Below, one piece after another: positions 45,307 through 54,857 of a DNA stretch of 64,000 nt. Position numbers and translations under genes: made by a program. Source of the stretch: Pirellulales bacterium (lineage in GTDB: Bacteria > Planctomycetota > Planctomycetia > Pirellulales > JACPPG01); the NCBI GenBank assembly GCA_036490175.1, contig DASXEJ010000122.1, positions 1-64,000 on the forward strand, given 5' to 3'. Numbering within the stretch: the stretch's first letter is position 1; the number at the start of each line of letters is the position of its first letter. The notes under the pieces are model-generated. The model was not told the DNA's origin. It worked only from the letters and a program-made list of their open reading frames with translations, and ran no database searches.

Positions 45307-47781
45307 TTACTTCGCCGGAGCGGGCGTCACCAAAATATTGTCGTAGAACAGTTCCGCGTTTCCGGCGTTGCCGAACAAGCCCGGACTTCCCTCAGTATTG
45401 GGGGCGTCGTCCGTGGCTTCAATCGTCCAGGCCTCTGGTTCGGGCTCGCCGCGCAGCCAGACCTTGCCTTTGAGTACGGCCTTGCCGTCGATGACGTTCG
45501 CCTGCAGCTTCATCGTGTACCAGGTGTCCGGCTTCCAGGCGAAAGGGACCGACTTCGAGAACCGGTCCAGAACGGCAGTCCACGAGCGGATCTGCAGTTG
45601 CTGGCTCGCCCCCATCAGGTCGAGCGTGTAGCGCTGCGCGATCAGTCCGATGTCGGGCATTTTGCCGACTTTCTCGGTCTTCGCCGGCGCACCGTCGGCC
45701 TTTTTGTCGGCTGATGCGTCACCCGTTGCAGCGGACCCAGCCTCGTCTTTTTCCTTGTCATCCCCTGTGGCCACTTCGGCGGCCGCGCGGGCATCAATGA
45801 ATGCGATGCTGCCGCGGACGTCGGCCTGAATGGCATAGTCGTGCAAATTCGTGGGGCCCATCCAGCTTTGGCTGCGCGTCCCCTTGGGGATCGTTGTAAT
45901 CTTGGCAATTACGTGCTCGCCATCGAGATCGCGCGGCACGTGGCGGTAGCGAGCGCCGACCCAGGTGACCGGCACCTGGTCGTCGTTGAAGTCGAATTTC
46001 CACGGCAATGGCGGCTCGATCCGCACGCGGGCCGTGCCGGCGAGATCGCCTACCTTGGCCGTCACGGTCGCGGCCGAGTGGGCCTGAGGAGTACCCGCCA
46101 CGAACAGCCCTTGCGGGTTGATCTCGGCGGCGCCTTCGACCGTATATGCGGCGACAGACTCTTGGAGCAACTGGCCGATCGCGTTGAAGACGCGGGTCTT
46201 GTACTGCACCTTCTCGCCCGGCTTGACCAACGCCTCGGCCGGCACGACTTGCACCAAGGCTGGCTTGGTATCAGTCACCGCGGCCTCGGCTATTGGCGCC
46301 GGCTGAGGATCAGACGTCGGCTTGGCATTGGGCGTGCCGATGCAATACATGAAAGACGTCGAGGGCAGATAGATCCGGCCATGCGAAACGGCCGGCGACC
46401 CGTAAATCTCCTCGCCGTTGGGGAAGCGTTGCCGCTGCGAAATCTTGACGCCGTTTTCGGTTGGAGTCAGCACGTGCCAGGCGCTGGTGGTGCAGGCAAA
46501 AATCTTGCCGTCCGCATAGACGGGACTGGCGCGTGTAATCGTGCCGAGCAGCCGCTGCCGCTTGCCGATCTCTTCGCCCGTCGCCGCGTCAAGCACGTAG
46601 ACGATGTTCGAGTCGTCCAGGCCATAAAGACGCCCATTTAGAAGGAGCGGCGAGCTTTTGCCGATCATCACTTCCTTGCGGCGCCATTTCTCGTTTGTTT
46701 TGGTGATGTCGCCGGACCCTATGGCGCTGTATGCGCCTATCGCGCCCATCGTGCTGTCGTCGTGGTTTTCTTCGCTTTGACCCATATAGACGATGTCGTG
46801 ATCGACCAATGGCGAAACGTTCATGCCACGCAGCGAAAAACGGAAATTCCAAACGGGTTTGCCCGTGCGCGGCTGGAGGGCCCATACCGAGCCATCGCCC
46901 GAGCCGAAGATCATCAGCGGCTGCCCCTGCACTACGGCCAAAAAGGGAGTGCTGTAAGTTGTATCGTCGGGCAGCGGACGGGTACCGTTAATCCACACCA
47001 GTTCGCCGGTTGTCTTATTGAAAGCCATAAAGCGGTGGACCGGGCGGGCCAGGTCGCCCCAACCCGTCGTCACGGCGCTGATGATCGCCAGGTCTTCGAA
47101 TATCACGGGCACATTCGTGCGGCCTCCATAGGTGCTCAGCAGGCCGAACTCCTCGCTCAGCGAGTGCGACCAGAGAGTCTTGCCCGTGTCACCGTCGATG
47201 CATTGGAAATATCCGCAGACACCCATCGCATAAATGCGCCCAGTGGTGGGGTCTCCCACGCAGCAGCTCCAGGCGACGCGGGTGTCGGGCACGTCCGACA
47301 AAAAGACGTTGAATTTGTTTTCCCACAACACCTTTCCGGTCGCGGCGTCCGCGCAAATTACCTTTTCGCCTTCGTCGTGGGTGGCGGGATCGCTACTGGC
47401 CAGTGTGTACAGCTTGCCGTGCATCACGATAGGCGTGCTACGGGTGCGCAACTCGGCATTCTTCCAGAGCACGTTTTGTCCGGTGGCCGCATCCCACTTA
47501 TCCGGCAATCCGGTCTCGCGTGAGATGCCATTCTGCTCGGGCCCGCGCCAATTGGGCCAGTCGAGCGGATCGACCTTCTTTAGGGCGGGTGCCGCGCTTT
47601 TGGCCGCAGCCGTGGCGACCGCTGGGGCAGCCTGCGCGGGTTTGCCCTTGGCAGGCGCGGCGGCCTGCGGCTTGGCTTTCGCCTTGGGCGCCGTTTGGGC
47701 TGCCAGGCTGTGCCCCGAAGCCAGCACGGCTCCGGCAGTGGCAATGCACGTCAATAGGCTGGCGTAGGAACTAGCTCGCAT
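45307..47781 (-). CDS. Exported PQQ-like propeller protein with C-terminal beta-sandwich domains
   Basis: An 824-residue secreted paralogue of the following gene. Signal peptide to about residue 26, Ala/Pro/Lys linker, propeller from about 70 to 470 (DWPNWRGPEQNGISRETGLPDKW is a typical opening of this planctomycete group; blades with GKLYTLASSDPATHDE, GDGSVWALQPRTGKPVWNF). Then a BIG2-like domain (VKPGEKVQYKTRVFNAIG) and a concanavalin-like C-terminal domain (about 610-824, ending ELFYDNILVTPAPAK), with an Ala/Lys/Glu insert. I chose ATG 47781, which is followed by a leader; the frame extends 31 codons upstream. Confidence 0.87.
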   Translation of the reverse strand: MRASSYASLLTCIATAGAVLASGHSLAAQTAPKAKAKPQAAAPAKGKPAQAAPAVATAAAKSAAPALKKVDPLDWPNWRGPEQNGISRETGLPDKWDAATGQNVLWKNAELRTRSTPIVMHGKLYTLASSDPATHDEGEKVICADAATGKVLWENKFNVFLSDVPDTRVAWSCCVGDPTTGRIYAMGVCGYFQCIDGDTGKTLWSHSLSEEFGLLSTYGGRTNVPVIFEDLAIISAVTTGWGDLARPVHRFMAFNKTTGELVWINGTRPLPDDTTYSTPFLAVVQGQPLMIFGSGDGSVWALQPRTGKPVWNFRFSLRGMNVSPLVDHDIVYMGQSEENHDDSTMGAIGAYSAIGSGDITKTNEKWRRKEVMIGKSSPLLLNGRLYGLDDSNIVYVLDAATGEEIGKRQRLLGTITRASPVYADGKIFACTTSAWHVLTPTENGVKISQRQRFPNGEEIYGSPAVSHGRIYLPSTSFMYCIGTPNAKPTSDPQPAPIAEAAVTDTKPALVQVVPAEALVKPGEKVQYKTRVFNAIGQLLQESVAAYTVEGAAEINPQGLFVAGTPQAHSAATVTAKVGDLAGTARVRIEPPLPWKFDFNDDQVPVTWVGARYRHVPRDLDGEHVIAKITTIPKGTRSQSWMGPTNLHDYAIQADVRGSIAFIDARAAAEVATGDDKEKDEAGSAATGDASADKKADGAPAKTEKVGKMPDIGLIAQRYTLDLMGASQQLQIRSWTAVLDRFSKSVPFAWKPDTWYTMKLQANVIDGKAVLKGKVWLRGEPEPEAWTIEATDDAPNTEGSPGLFGNAGNAELFYDNILVTPAPAK

Positions 47782-48153
47782 GGGAAAGGCTCTCAGAGGC
47801 CGGGTTGTCCGGATCGGGCAGGGCGGGTTCAGCAAGCGCGCCACGAATCGAGCGCACCAGTGACCACGAATCATGATCGTTCGAGGGCATGTGGTTTAGC
47901 GGTCGCAGCCGCTTTAAGGATAAGGCACCTTGAAACGCCGGGCAAGCCGGCCGGGGGCATTGGACACCGTCATGCTCGCTGGCTGGATACGTCCCCGGGA
48001 TGCTAGTTCCGGGATCGTGGATGCGTCGGGCCAACCCCCCGCGTAATTCATACGTTGCGCAGCGTCCCCAGGCACGTATGCCTTACGGCCAATTGACATG
48101 CCGCGACAGCAACATCCCCCGATCCGCGTCCACAACTGGCCCGATCTGTTGCG
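47782..48153. other. Gene-free spacer
   Basis: About 370 bases with no gene. Nothing beyond probable promoter sequence for the propeller operon; no repeat, tRNA or strong hairpin recognised. Confidence 0.5.
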
Positions 48154-48459
48154 CTAGTCCGCATCAGGGTCAGGTACGGGCGTGGCCCCAGGAGGCGGGG
48201 TGCCGCCGCCCGAACGGATATAACCGCTGCGCGCGCGGGCGTAGTCCGCCGGGGTTGGTTCGTCTTCCACCGTTATGCCCCCGGTGACCGCGGCCTGGAA
48301 CATGCGCTCGAGATAGCTGCGGCACCATCCGCAGCCGGTGCCGGCGCCGAAGCAATCGCTCAACTGGCCGGCGCGGCGCGGTTTCTCGACGCGCAGATAA
48401 TTGACAAGCTTGCGCTTGGTAACGTGAAAACAGAGGCAAACTTCGTCGTCGAGATCCAT
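48154..48459 (-). CDS. BFD-like [2Fe-2S] protein
   Basis: A 101-residue protein with the four-Cys pattern of bacterioferritin-associated ferredoxin-like domains: CLCFHVTKRKL near the start and GAGTGCGWCRSYLERMF about 38 residues later. It should bind one [2Fe-2S] cluster. The C-terminal 40 residues are Pro/Asp-rich and dispensable-looking. It begins 12 bases after the M20 peptidase stop, so the two are cotranscribed. No bacterioferritin gene is in the window, so an iron-release role is not established. Confidence 0.8.
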   Translation of the reverse strand: MDLDDEVCLCFHVTKRKLVNYLRVEKPRRAGQLSDCFGAGTGCGWCRSYLERMFQAAVTGGITVEDEPTPADYARARSGYIRSGGGTPPPGATPVPDPDAD

Positions 48460-48471
48460 GGCCGATTGTGG

Positions 48472-49743
48472 TTACTCCGTAGCCGTGGCCAATCGCAAGG
48501 CGATGCGGCAGGCCTGCCGAAACATGACCAGATCCAGTTGCTCTGTGACCATGTGTGCGTGCAACTGTCCGCAGCCCAGCGTCACGGTAGGTATGCCGCG
48601 GGCCGTAAGCCAGTTGGCGTCCAGCCCGCCGTTAGAGACAAAATGAAATGGCTCGCCCCCGGTTGCGCGCACGGCGGCTTCGGCCGCTTGAATAGACGGC
48701 TCCTCGGCCGACAAGCGAAACGATTCGTAATCCTGCCGGCTCTCGCAAGTGACCTTGCCATGGGCGCCGACGATGTTGCGCACTTCGCTTGCCGCTTTGT
48801 GAAATGCTTGTTCAATGGCGTCGCGAATGACGCGGCGGAAGACCGGGTTGTGGCTGCGGGCCTCGGCCTTTAGCTCGACGCGATCGGTGACGACGTTCGT
48901 GGCGGCGCCTCCTTGGATGACGCCGATATTGCTGGTGCCGCGCTCTCCCTCCTTGCGGACATCACCCAGCCAGCCGCCCCGTTCGAGATCCGCGATGGCC
49001 AGCCCCGCGATCGTGATGGCACTAACGCCTTGCTCGGGTGCGCCGCCGGCATGGCTGGCAATACCTTCGACGATAATCTGAATTCGATAAGCGCCGGTCG
49101 CGCCGATGGTGAGCTTGTCCGCCGGTCCACCGTCCCAGTTGAAGGCCAGTTTCGGCTGGCCGAGAAGAGCCAGATTGGCATGCCGCGCGCCGAACAGGCC
49201 AACTTCCTCCTGTACGGGCCACAGAAACACCAAGGGGGGATGCGGTAGCCGCCTCCGCAAGATCTCGAGCGCCGCGGTCAGAATCACGGCACAACCGGCC
49301 CGATCATCGGCACCCAGTCCGGCATGCTTGGCCGCTGAGTGGACAACTTGCCCCTTCACAACCGGTTTCGAGCCGACACACAAAGGGACCGTGTCCAGGT
49401 GTGCCATCAACAGGCGGCGCGGACCGCGCATGATGCCCGGCATTCGAAAAACCAGATTGCCGATTTCACCATCGAGCGGCGTGTGACGATGTGCGTGATC
49501 GCTACGGATGGCCGAGGCCGGCGCGCCGGCGCGCCGCAGTTGGTCGACGATATAGTCCCGCACGCCACGTTCTTCGCCACTGCGGCCGGGAATGGCCATC
49601 AGCGCCAGCACCAACTTTTGGGCGGCGCGTAGATCGGGCTCCGGTCCGGCGGTCACGGTTTTTCCAGTTGACGGCGTTCCGGATAAAGGCTTCACGGCGC
49701 GTCCGGACGTGGCGCGCTTCGATTTTTTCCTTGCCGTACTCAT
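48472..49743 (-). CDS. M20-family metallopeptidase (PepT-like)
   Basis: A 423-residue dizinc aminopeptidase/amidohydrolase. The zinc ligands are in LLMAHLDTVP (His), GLGADDRAGC (bridging Asp), VQEEVGLFGARH (Glu pair), AFNWDGGPAD and GCGQLHAHMVTE (His). The dimerisation domain has IASHAGGAPEQGVSAI. A basic N-terminal tail of about 40 residues is not part of the fold. I chose ATG 49743; eleven more codons are open. It is followed within 12 bases by the BFD-like gene. Confidence 0.9.
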   Translation of the reverse strand: MSTARKKSKRATSGRAVKPLSGTPSTGKTVTAGPEPDLRAAQKLVLALMAIPGRSGEERGVRDYIVDQLRRAGAPASAIRSDHAHRHTPLDGEIGNLVFRMPGIMRGPRRLLMAHLDTVPLCVGSKPVVKGQVVHSAAKHAGLGADDRAGCAVILTAALEILRRRLPHPPLVFLWPVQEEVGLFGARHANLALLGQPKLAFNWDGGPADKLTIGATGAYRIQIIVEGIASHAGGAPEQGVSAITIAGLAIADLERGGWLGDVRKEGERGTSNIGVIQGGAATNVVTDRVELKAEARSHNPVFRRVIRDAIEQAFHKAASEVRNIVGAHGKVTCESRQDYESFRLSAEEPSIQAAEAAVRATGGEPFHFVSNGGLDANWLTARGIPTVTLGCGQLHAHMVTEQLDLVMFRQACRIALRLATATE

Positions 49744-49886
49744 CGCCGGCCTCGCAATCTGCTGTTGGCAATACACCTCGGACGTCTTGCCACGGCGCCC
49801 ACTGGTTCTATCCTACCGTTTAGCGAGGGCGTGCCCCAGTCGCCGCCTGGCCTATAGCGCAGCGCTTTCTACAGTCTCTTTGGCGT

Positions 49887-50357
49887 GTGACCGATATGCG
49901 ATTCTTTTTGGCCGGCATCATGCAGGGTTCGCAACTCGGGGCCGTGATCCACGACCAGGACTACCGCGCGCGACTCAAGGTGCTGCTACAGGAGCATTTT
50001 CCTGAGGCCGACATCTACGATCCGTTGGCCGACCACGGCAACTCGCTGGATTACGACGACGATCGTGGGCGACAGGTGTTTTTGCACCACAATGATCTTT
50101 CGGCCAAGGTCGACGTGCTGGTGGCATTTGTGCCCGAGGCCTCGATGGGGACTGCCATCGAAATGTGGCAGGCTTATCGCGCTGGCCGGGCGGTGGTCAC
50201 GATCAGCCCTTTAGCGCTGAATTGGACCGTCCGTTTTCTCAGCCACGCGTTATATGCGACGTATGACGAGTTTGCCTTGGCGGTTGCCAACGGATCGCTC
50301 GGCCGGCGGCTGGAGGAGGTTCTGGATCCCGGCATCGCCGGACGTGCCGCGCGATAG
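49887..50357 (+). CDS. Nucleoside 2-deoxyribosyltransferase-like protein
   Basis: A 156-residue protein (or 153 from the ATG at 49896). Features of the family are the N-terminal RFFLAGIMQG loop, NDLSAKVDVLVAFVPEASMGTAIEMWQAYRAG (with the catalytic-type Asp and Glu) and VVTISPL. Real members exchange nucleobases or cleave nucleotides; relatives act in phage or immune contexts. Nothing around it points to either. No leader, cytoplasmic. Confidence 0.75.
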   Translation: MTDMRFFLAGIMQGSQLGAVIHDQDYRARLKVLLQEHFPEADIYDPLADHGNSLDYDDDRGRQVFLHHNDLSAKVDVLVAFVPEASMGTAIEMWQAYRAGRAVVTISPLALNWTVRFLSHALYATYDEFALAVANGSLGRRLEEVLDPGIAGRAAR

Positions 50358-50613
50358 CAGTTCGCTTGGCAGGCCAGTTGTAGCGATTCTGGCGATCCTG
50401 TGGCGACGAATGATGCCCCGTCGAACGCCGAGATTCGGCTTGTTTGCCACGTCTCGGTGCGAGGCCTATATACCTTACGAGCGGAACGCTCGTGCGGGCC
50501 GTACGCCGCGCCGTCCACGGCGGGCTGCGCAGGCAACCGTGCCACGATTATGTCCGCGAAACGAATCAATCCCTGATTTTTTGATACACCACATTCAAGC
50601 GAGGAATCTTGTC

Positions 50614-51192
50614 ATGTCCACCGGACTCAAAGGACCGTCGGAGCTGATTCGCCACGAACTAGAGACCATGAAGTCGGAATGGTATTGGTTCTTGCTGCTT
50701 GGCATTCTGCTGATCGTGGGCGGCACGCTGGCCATCGGCTACTCGGTGTTTGCCACACTCGTCGCAGTGACTTTCTTCGGCATCTTGTTGGTCGTCGGCG
50801 GCGGGGCACAGATTCTGAGCGCTTTTTGGGCTGGTCAGTGGAGCGGCTTCCTGTTGTCGTTGCTGGCCGGCATCTTGTATGTCGTCGTCGGCGGCATGAT
50901 GGTTGCCCGGCCTTTTGTGGGCGCCGAAGCTCTCACGTTGTTGGTCGGCTCGTTCTTCCTCGTGGGCGGTATTTTCCGCGTCGTCACCGCCATGACATTG
51001 CGACTGCACCACTGGGGCTGGATCCTGCTGAACGGTGTGGTGACCTCGCTATTAGGATTGATCGTGCTGGCAGAATGGCCGAGTTCGGGCCTGTTTGTGA
51101 TTGGCCTGTTCATCGGCATCGACATGCTGTTCAACGGTTGGACCTGGGTCATGCTCAGCCTTGGGTTGCGCAGCCTTCCCAAGGCCGCCTAA
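50614..51192 (+). CDS. HdeD-family (DUF308) membrane protein
   Basis: A 192-residue protein of six membrane helices in paired hairpins (FLLLGILLIVGGTLAIGYSVFATLVAV, GILLVVGGGAQILSAFWAGQWSGFLLSLLAGILYVVVGGMMVARP, and so on), the DUF308 repeat. HdeD of E. coli is linked to acid stress; the function here is not shown. I chose ATG 50614 (GAGGAAT upstream); 120 more codons are open but not coding-like. Followed by an opposite-strand gene. Confidence 0.9.
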   Translation: MSTGLKGPSELIRHELETMKSEWYWFLLLGILLIVGGTLAIGYSVFATLVAVTFFGILLVVGGGAQILSAFWAGQWSGFLLSLLAGILYVVVGGMMVARPFVGAEALTLLVGSFFLVGGIFRVVTAMTLRLHHWGWILLNGVVTSLLGLIVLAEWPSSGLFVIGLFIGIDMLFNGWTWVMLSLGLRSLPKAA

Positions 51193-51232
51193 GGATGGAC
51201 TGAGGCACTACGAGAATCTGCGGCGACTTCCC

Positions 51233-51877
51233 TTACTGCGCCGACGTCGGCGGCTCGCTGGGAAACTGCTCGGCCAGAAAGGCGTCGATCGCGCCCGCGA
51301 CAGGGCGCGTCGACACCGTGCGCATGAACCCTGTGCGTGCCGGCGAGGCGCTGTTTGGTGCGGACTGGGAGCCATCGACGAGCGCTACGCGGACGGCGTG
51401 ATCGGCGAAGGCCACCACGGCTGTCTTGCCGCCTTCGTCGAACTCGACGGCATATTTCCAAAGGGGCGGCCGATCGCCGGGCGGCTCATCCCAGGCAAAG
51501 CTGCGGTCATGGATCAGGCCCTGGCGGATGTGCGAAAAGCCGCGTGCCTGGCTTACATCGCGCTCCGCGGTCGCCACATAGCGCAGTCCATCAATGACGA
51601 ACTGCCGTTGGGCACTCTCCGGTTCCGCCGTCTTGGGCTCCGCCGCATCTGGCGCCACGGCCAACAGGTAGGCGCGGGCCGCGGGAGCGCGCAGTATCAG
51701 TTCCGCGGCCGGGCTGCCCCACAACGCCAGCGGGCGTTCTTGCAGCCGGGCATAGTAGATCCAACTGACGAAGGCCGCGGCGACGGAAAAGCAAAAAACG
51801 CCCAGAATCACGACCTTGCCCGACACCATCGGTCCGGCGTCGGCTTGGATTGGTGGGACGCGATCGGGTGAAGTCAT
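51233..51877 (-). CDS. Single-pass membrane protein, unknown
   Basis: A 214-residue protein with one membrane helix (about 22-42) after a short cytoplasmic tail, then an extracytoplasmic domain (QFVIDGLRYVATAERDVSQARGFSHIRQGLIHDRSFAWDEPP) with no motif I recognise. It lies 13 bases after the CoA-transferase stop on the same strand, so it is probably cotranscribed with it. Confidence 0.65.
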   Translation of the reverse strand: MTSPDRVPPIQADAGPMVSGKVVILGVFCFSVAAAFVSWIYYARLQERPLALWGSPAAELILRAPAARAYLLAVAPDAAEPKTAEPESAQRQFVIDGLRYVATAERDVSQARGFSHIRQGLIHDRSFAWDEPPGDRPPLWKYAVEFDEGGKTAVVAFADHAVRVALVDGSQSAPNSASPARTGFMRTVSTRPVAGAIDAFLAEQFPSEPPTSAQ

Positions 51878-51890
51878 GCGGAACTCGAAT

Positions 51891-53099
51891 TCAGCTGATG
51901 GCGCCGCAGCGACGCAATTCGGCCAGTTTCGTATCGTCGTAACGGAGCCATTCCTGCAGCACGGCGTCTGTATGCTCGCCGATCTCGGGGGGCGCGGTCG
52001 CCTGCCGCGGCGGTTCTCCCTGCCAGTGTACGGCTGATCCCAATACCGAATAGCTGCGCCCCTGCCGATCGACGACCGGCAGGACCATTTGGCGGGCGGC
52101 GACTTGCGGAGTGGCCAGCGCTTCGTCTACTGCCAGCACGGGACCATGCGGCAAACCGATCGTGGCTAGCAACTGTTGCCAGTGGCGCGTCGTTCTTGCC
52201 CGCACCAGCGGTCGCAGCAAAGTCAACAGTTCGTAGCGGTGCTCGACGCGCTGGGCATTCTTTTGAAAGCGCGCGTCGGTCGACCAGTCCGTATGGTCGA
52301 CGGCGGCGCAAAATTTGCGCCACTGGTCATCCGTGCCGACGCCGATGACCAGATGGCCGTCTGCCGTCTCGAAGGTCTCGTAGGGGACGATCTGGGGATG
52401 CGCGTTCCCCCAGCGCTGTGCTCTTTCACCCGTTACGAGCACGCTCTGGGCAACATTCACCAGACTGGCCAGCGTGCAGTCGGCCAGCGCCAGATCGAAC
52501 GCCCGACCGGGTTGACCCCGCTCGCGGGCGTACAATCCTGTCAGAGCGCTCAATGCGGCGTAAAGTCCCGTGAGCACGTCGGCGATTGCCACTCCCACCT
52601 TCAGCGGCGGGCCCTCCGGCTCTCCCGTGATCGACATCAAGCCCATTCCAGCTTGGGTCACCAGGTCGTAGCCGGGCACCTCGGCCAGCGGGCCGGTGCG
52701 GCCAAAGCCCGAAATGGAGCAACTAACCAATCGGGGGTTGATGCTGGCCAGTCGATCAACGGTAAGGCCGAACTCGCGCAAAGCGGCCGGCAGGAAGTTT
52801 TCGACCAGGACATCGGCCTCGCGTAGCAGATCGTCGACTACCGAACGCGCGGCAGGGTTTTTCAGGTCGAGTGCCAGCGAACGCTTGCCGCGATTGCAGG
52901 AGAGAAAGTAGGCGCTGGGACCCTCCCCCCCCAGAAACGGCGGTCCCCAGGCACGCGTGTCGTCACCGATGCCGGGCCGCTCGATCTTGACGACGTCGGC
53001 CCCCAGGTCCGCCAGCAGCTGCGTGCAAACCGGACCTGCCAAGACCCGCGACAAGTCGAGGACTTTCAGTCCGGCGAGCGGGTAGGCGCGATCGTTCAT
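51891..53099 (-). CDS. CaiB/BaiF-family (class III) CoA-transferase
   Basis: Transfers CoA between carboxylic acids. The 402 residues show the family's N-terminal Rossmann-like fold (LKVLDLSRVLAGPVCTQLLADLGADVVKIERP), GDDTRAWGPPF, and the catalytic Asp in VPGYDLVTQAGMGLM. The start MNDRAYPLAGLKVLDL follows family practice; a longer frame is open. Donor and acceptor acids are unknown, and no adjacent acyl-CoA gene helps. Confidence 0.93.
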   Translation of the reverse strand: MNDRAYPLAGLKVLDLSRVLAGPVCTQLLADLGADVVKIERPGIGDDTRAWGPPFLGGEGPSAYFLSCNRGKRSLALDLKNPAARSVVDDLLREADVLVENFLPAALREFGLTVDRLASINPRLVSCSISGFGRTGPLAEVPGYDLVTQAGMGLMSITGEPEGPPLKVGVAIADVLTGLYAALSALTGLYARERGQPGRAFDLALADCTLASLVNVAQSVLVTGERAQRWGNAHPQIVPYETFETADGHLVIGVGTDDQWRKFCAAVDHTDWSTDARFQKNAQRVEHRYELLTLLRPLVRARTTRHWQQLLATIGLPHGPVLAVDEALATPQVAARQMVLPVVDRQGRSYSVLGSAVHWQGEPPRQATAPPEIGEHTDAVLQEWLRYDDTKLAELRRCGAIS

Positions 53100-53286
53100 A
53101 ACGGCCCAAAAGACGGAACATCGAGGTTCAAAGGCGGGGCGTCGAGCAGTGGCGACGGGCAGACCGTCGCCGCGGCCGGCGAGTACTTCCCAGCGCCAAA
53201 GCGGCAAGTATACTACTGCGCACCAAGCCGCGACTATGCCCGCGTTTGTCGCACCGTTTCTCTCGTTGCAACCATTTGGCACCCTT

Positions 53287-53508
53287 ATGCCGAACGCCTT
53301 CGATCCCTATCGCGAAGCACTGGTCGTCGAGACCTCGACCGTCTGGCCCGACGAATACGACTCTTGGGAACCGGCCCAGCGGGAACAAGTCGAAGCACGC
53401 CTTCACGCTGAACCCCAGGCGGCTGCCGATATGGACTATGTCCGCCTGCACACGGGTTTTTGCCGCCAGATCACCGTCACGCCGGCCGACATCGATCGCG
53501 TGAAGTAG
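53287..53508 (+). CDS. Small hypothetical protein
   Basis: A 73-residue acidic protein (MPNAFDPYREALVVETSTVWPDEYDSW) of unknown function, with a helical pattern (QREQVEARLHAEPQAAADMDYV). The frame is open further upstream, with Met at 53236 as the alternative. aroB follows in the same direction after 195 bases. No family recognised by name. Confidence 0.55.
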   Translation: MPNAFDPYREALVVETSTVWPDEYDSWEPAQREQVEARLHAEPQAAADMDYVRLHTGFCRQITVTPADIDRVK

Positions 53509-53702
53509 ATCGGACCTCGAAACAAGCCGCAACAAATGCTGCCGGCACGCGGGCCACGCTACGGCGAACCAGGCACGACGTTCTGGCCTGGGCAGCCCCC
53601 CTATGGCGATCTACAGTGGGACTCTGGGCCAAATTCCAGCCCGGAGTCTGACTGCTGTCGGGGCTAGTCTCGCTTTCTTTTTGATTTCGGAGCACACAGC
53701 AC

Positions 53703-54794
53703 GTGAGCCGTGCGACAACCATTGTTGAAGTTGCGCTCGCCGAGCGCACCTATACGATCGAGATCGGCACGGGCAATCTCAGCGAAGCCGGCCGCTTTGT
53801 CGACGAGCGGATGGCCCCGTCGCACTTCGCATTGATCACAGACGATAACGTGGCAGATCGCCATGCGCGCCCGGTGGCCGAAAGTCTCGCCGAGAACGCC
53901 GACGTCGACATTCTCTCTGTAGAAGCTGGCGAAACGGCCAAGAGTATCGCCACGGCCGAGGTGCTGTGGCAAAAATTGCTCGAAGTCGGCGCCGATCGCG
54001 GCACCGTCGTGGTGGCCGTGGGCGGGGGGGTCGTGGGGGATCTGGCCGGCTTCGTCGCGGCCACATTCGCACGCGGATTAGCCTTCGTGCAGATTCCGAC
54101 CACGCTCCTGGCCCAGGTCGATAGCTCGGTCGGCGGCAAGGTGGGTGTCAACCTGCCCGGCGCAAAAAATATGGTGGGCGCCTTTTGGCAACCACGCGGC
54201 GTGTTGATCGACACAGCCGTGCTCGCGACGCTGCCCGAGCGTGAATATCGCGCCGGCCTGGCCGAGGTGGTGAAATACGGTGTGATTCTCGACGCCGAAT
54301 TCTTCAGCTATCTAGAGTCACACGTGACCGAATTGCAAGCCCGTCAGGACGACGTGCTACGGCAAGTAGTTGCACGCAGCTGCCAGCTCAAGGCCGACGT
54401 GGTCAAGGCGGACGAACGCGAGGAAACGGGACTACGGGCAGTCCTCAATTACGGACATACGTTTTGCCACGCGTTCGAGACGTTGACCGGTTATGGCCAA
54501 CTGTTGCATGGCGAGGGAGTTTCCATCGGCATGACCTGTGCCGCACGACTTGCCGAGCGCTTGGCACGCGTCGACGGAGCATTTGTGCGTCGGCAATTCG
54601 AACTACTCACTGCGTTAGGGCTGCCGACGGTGGCCCCGCCACTGGATGCCGACGAAGTGTTGGCAGTGATGGCCCGCGACAAAAAGGCGGCCGCCGGAAA
54701 GCTCCGCTTCGTGCTACCCACTCAGTTAGGGCACGTCGAGCTTGTCGGCGGCATTGCCGAATCCGACGTCCGCGCGGCGCTCGACTCGGACTAA
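53703..54794 (+). CDS. aroB: 3-dehydroquinate synthase
   Basis: Second enzyme of the shikimate pathway, NAD- and zinc-dependent, 363 residues. The NAD site is GGGVVGDLAGFVAATFARGL, and the active-site region includes STTLLAQVDSSVGGKVGVN-like sequence and NYGHTFCHAFE with metal-binding His. GTG start; GGAG lies 11 bases upstream. No other aro gene is in the window. Confidence 0.97.
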   Translation: MSRATTIVEVALAERTYTIEIGTGNLSEAGRFVDERMAPSHFALITDDNVADRHARPVAESLAENADVDILSVEAGETAKSIATAEVLWQKLLEVGADRGTVVVAVGGGVVGDLAGFVAATFARGLAFVQIPTTLLAQVDSSVGGKVGVNLPGAKNMVGAFWQPRGVLIDTAVLATLPEREYRAGLAEVVKYGVILDAEFFSYLESHVTELQARQDDVLRQVVARSCQLKADVVKADEREETGLRAVLNYGHTFCHAFETLTGYGQLLHGEGVSIGMTCAARLAERLARVDGAFVRRQFELLTALGLPTVAPPLDADEVLAVMARDKKAAAGKLRFVLPTQLGHVELVGGIAESDVRAALDSD

Positions 54795-54857
54795 GTCGGT
54801 CACTGCCCGATCAAGTGTTCGATCGGAAAACTTGTTTCCACGGAAGGGACCCAATTC

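Noticed and set aside
43424-45346. 640-residue plus-strand ORF opposite the propeller gene
   Set aside because: Shadow of the well-supported minus-strand propeller protein, without ribosome-binding site or domain.
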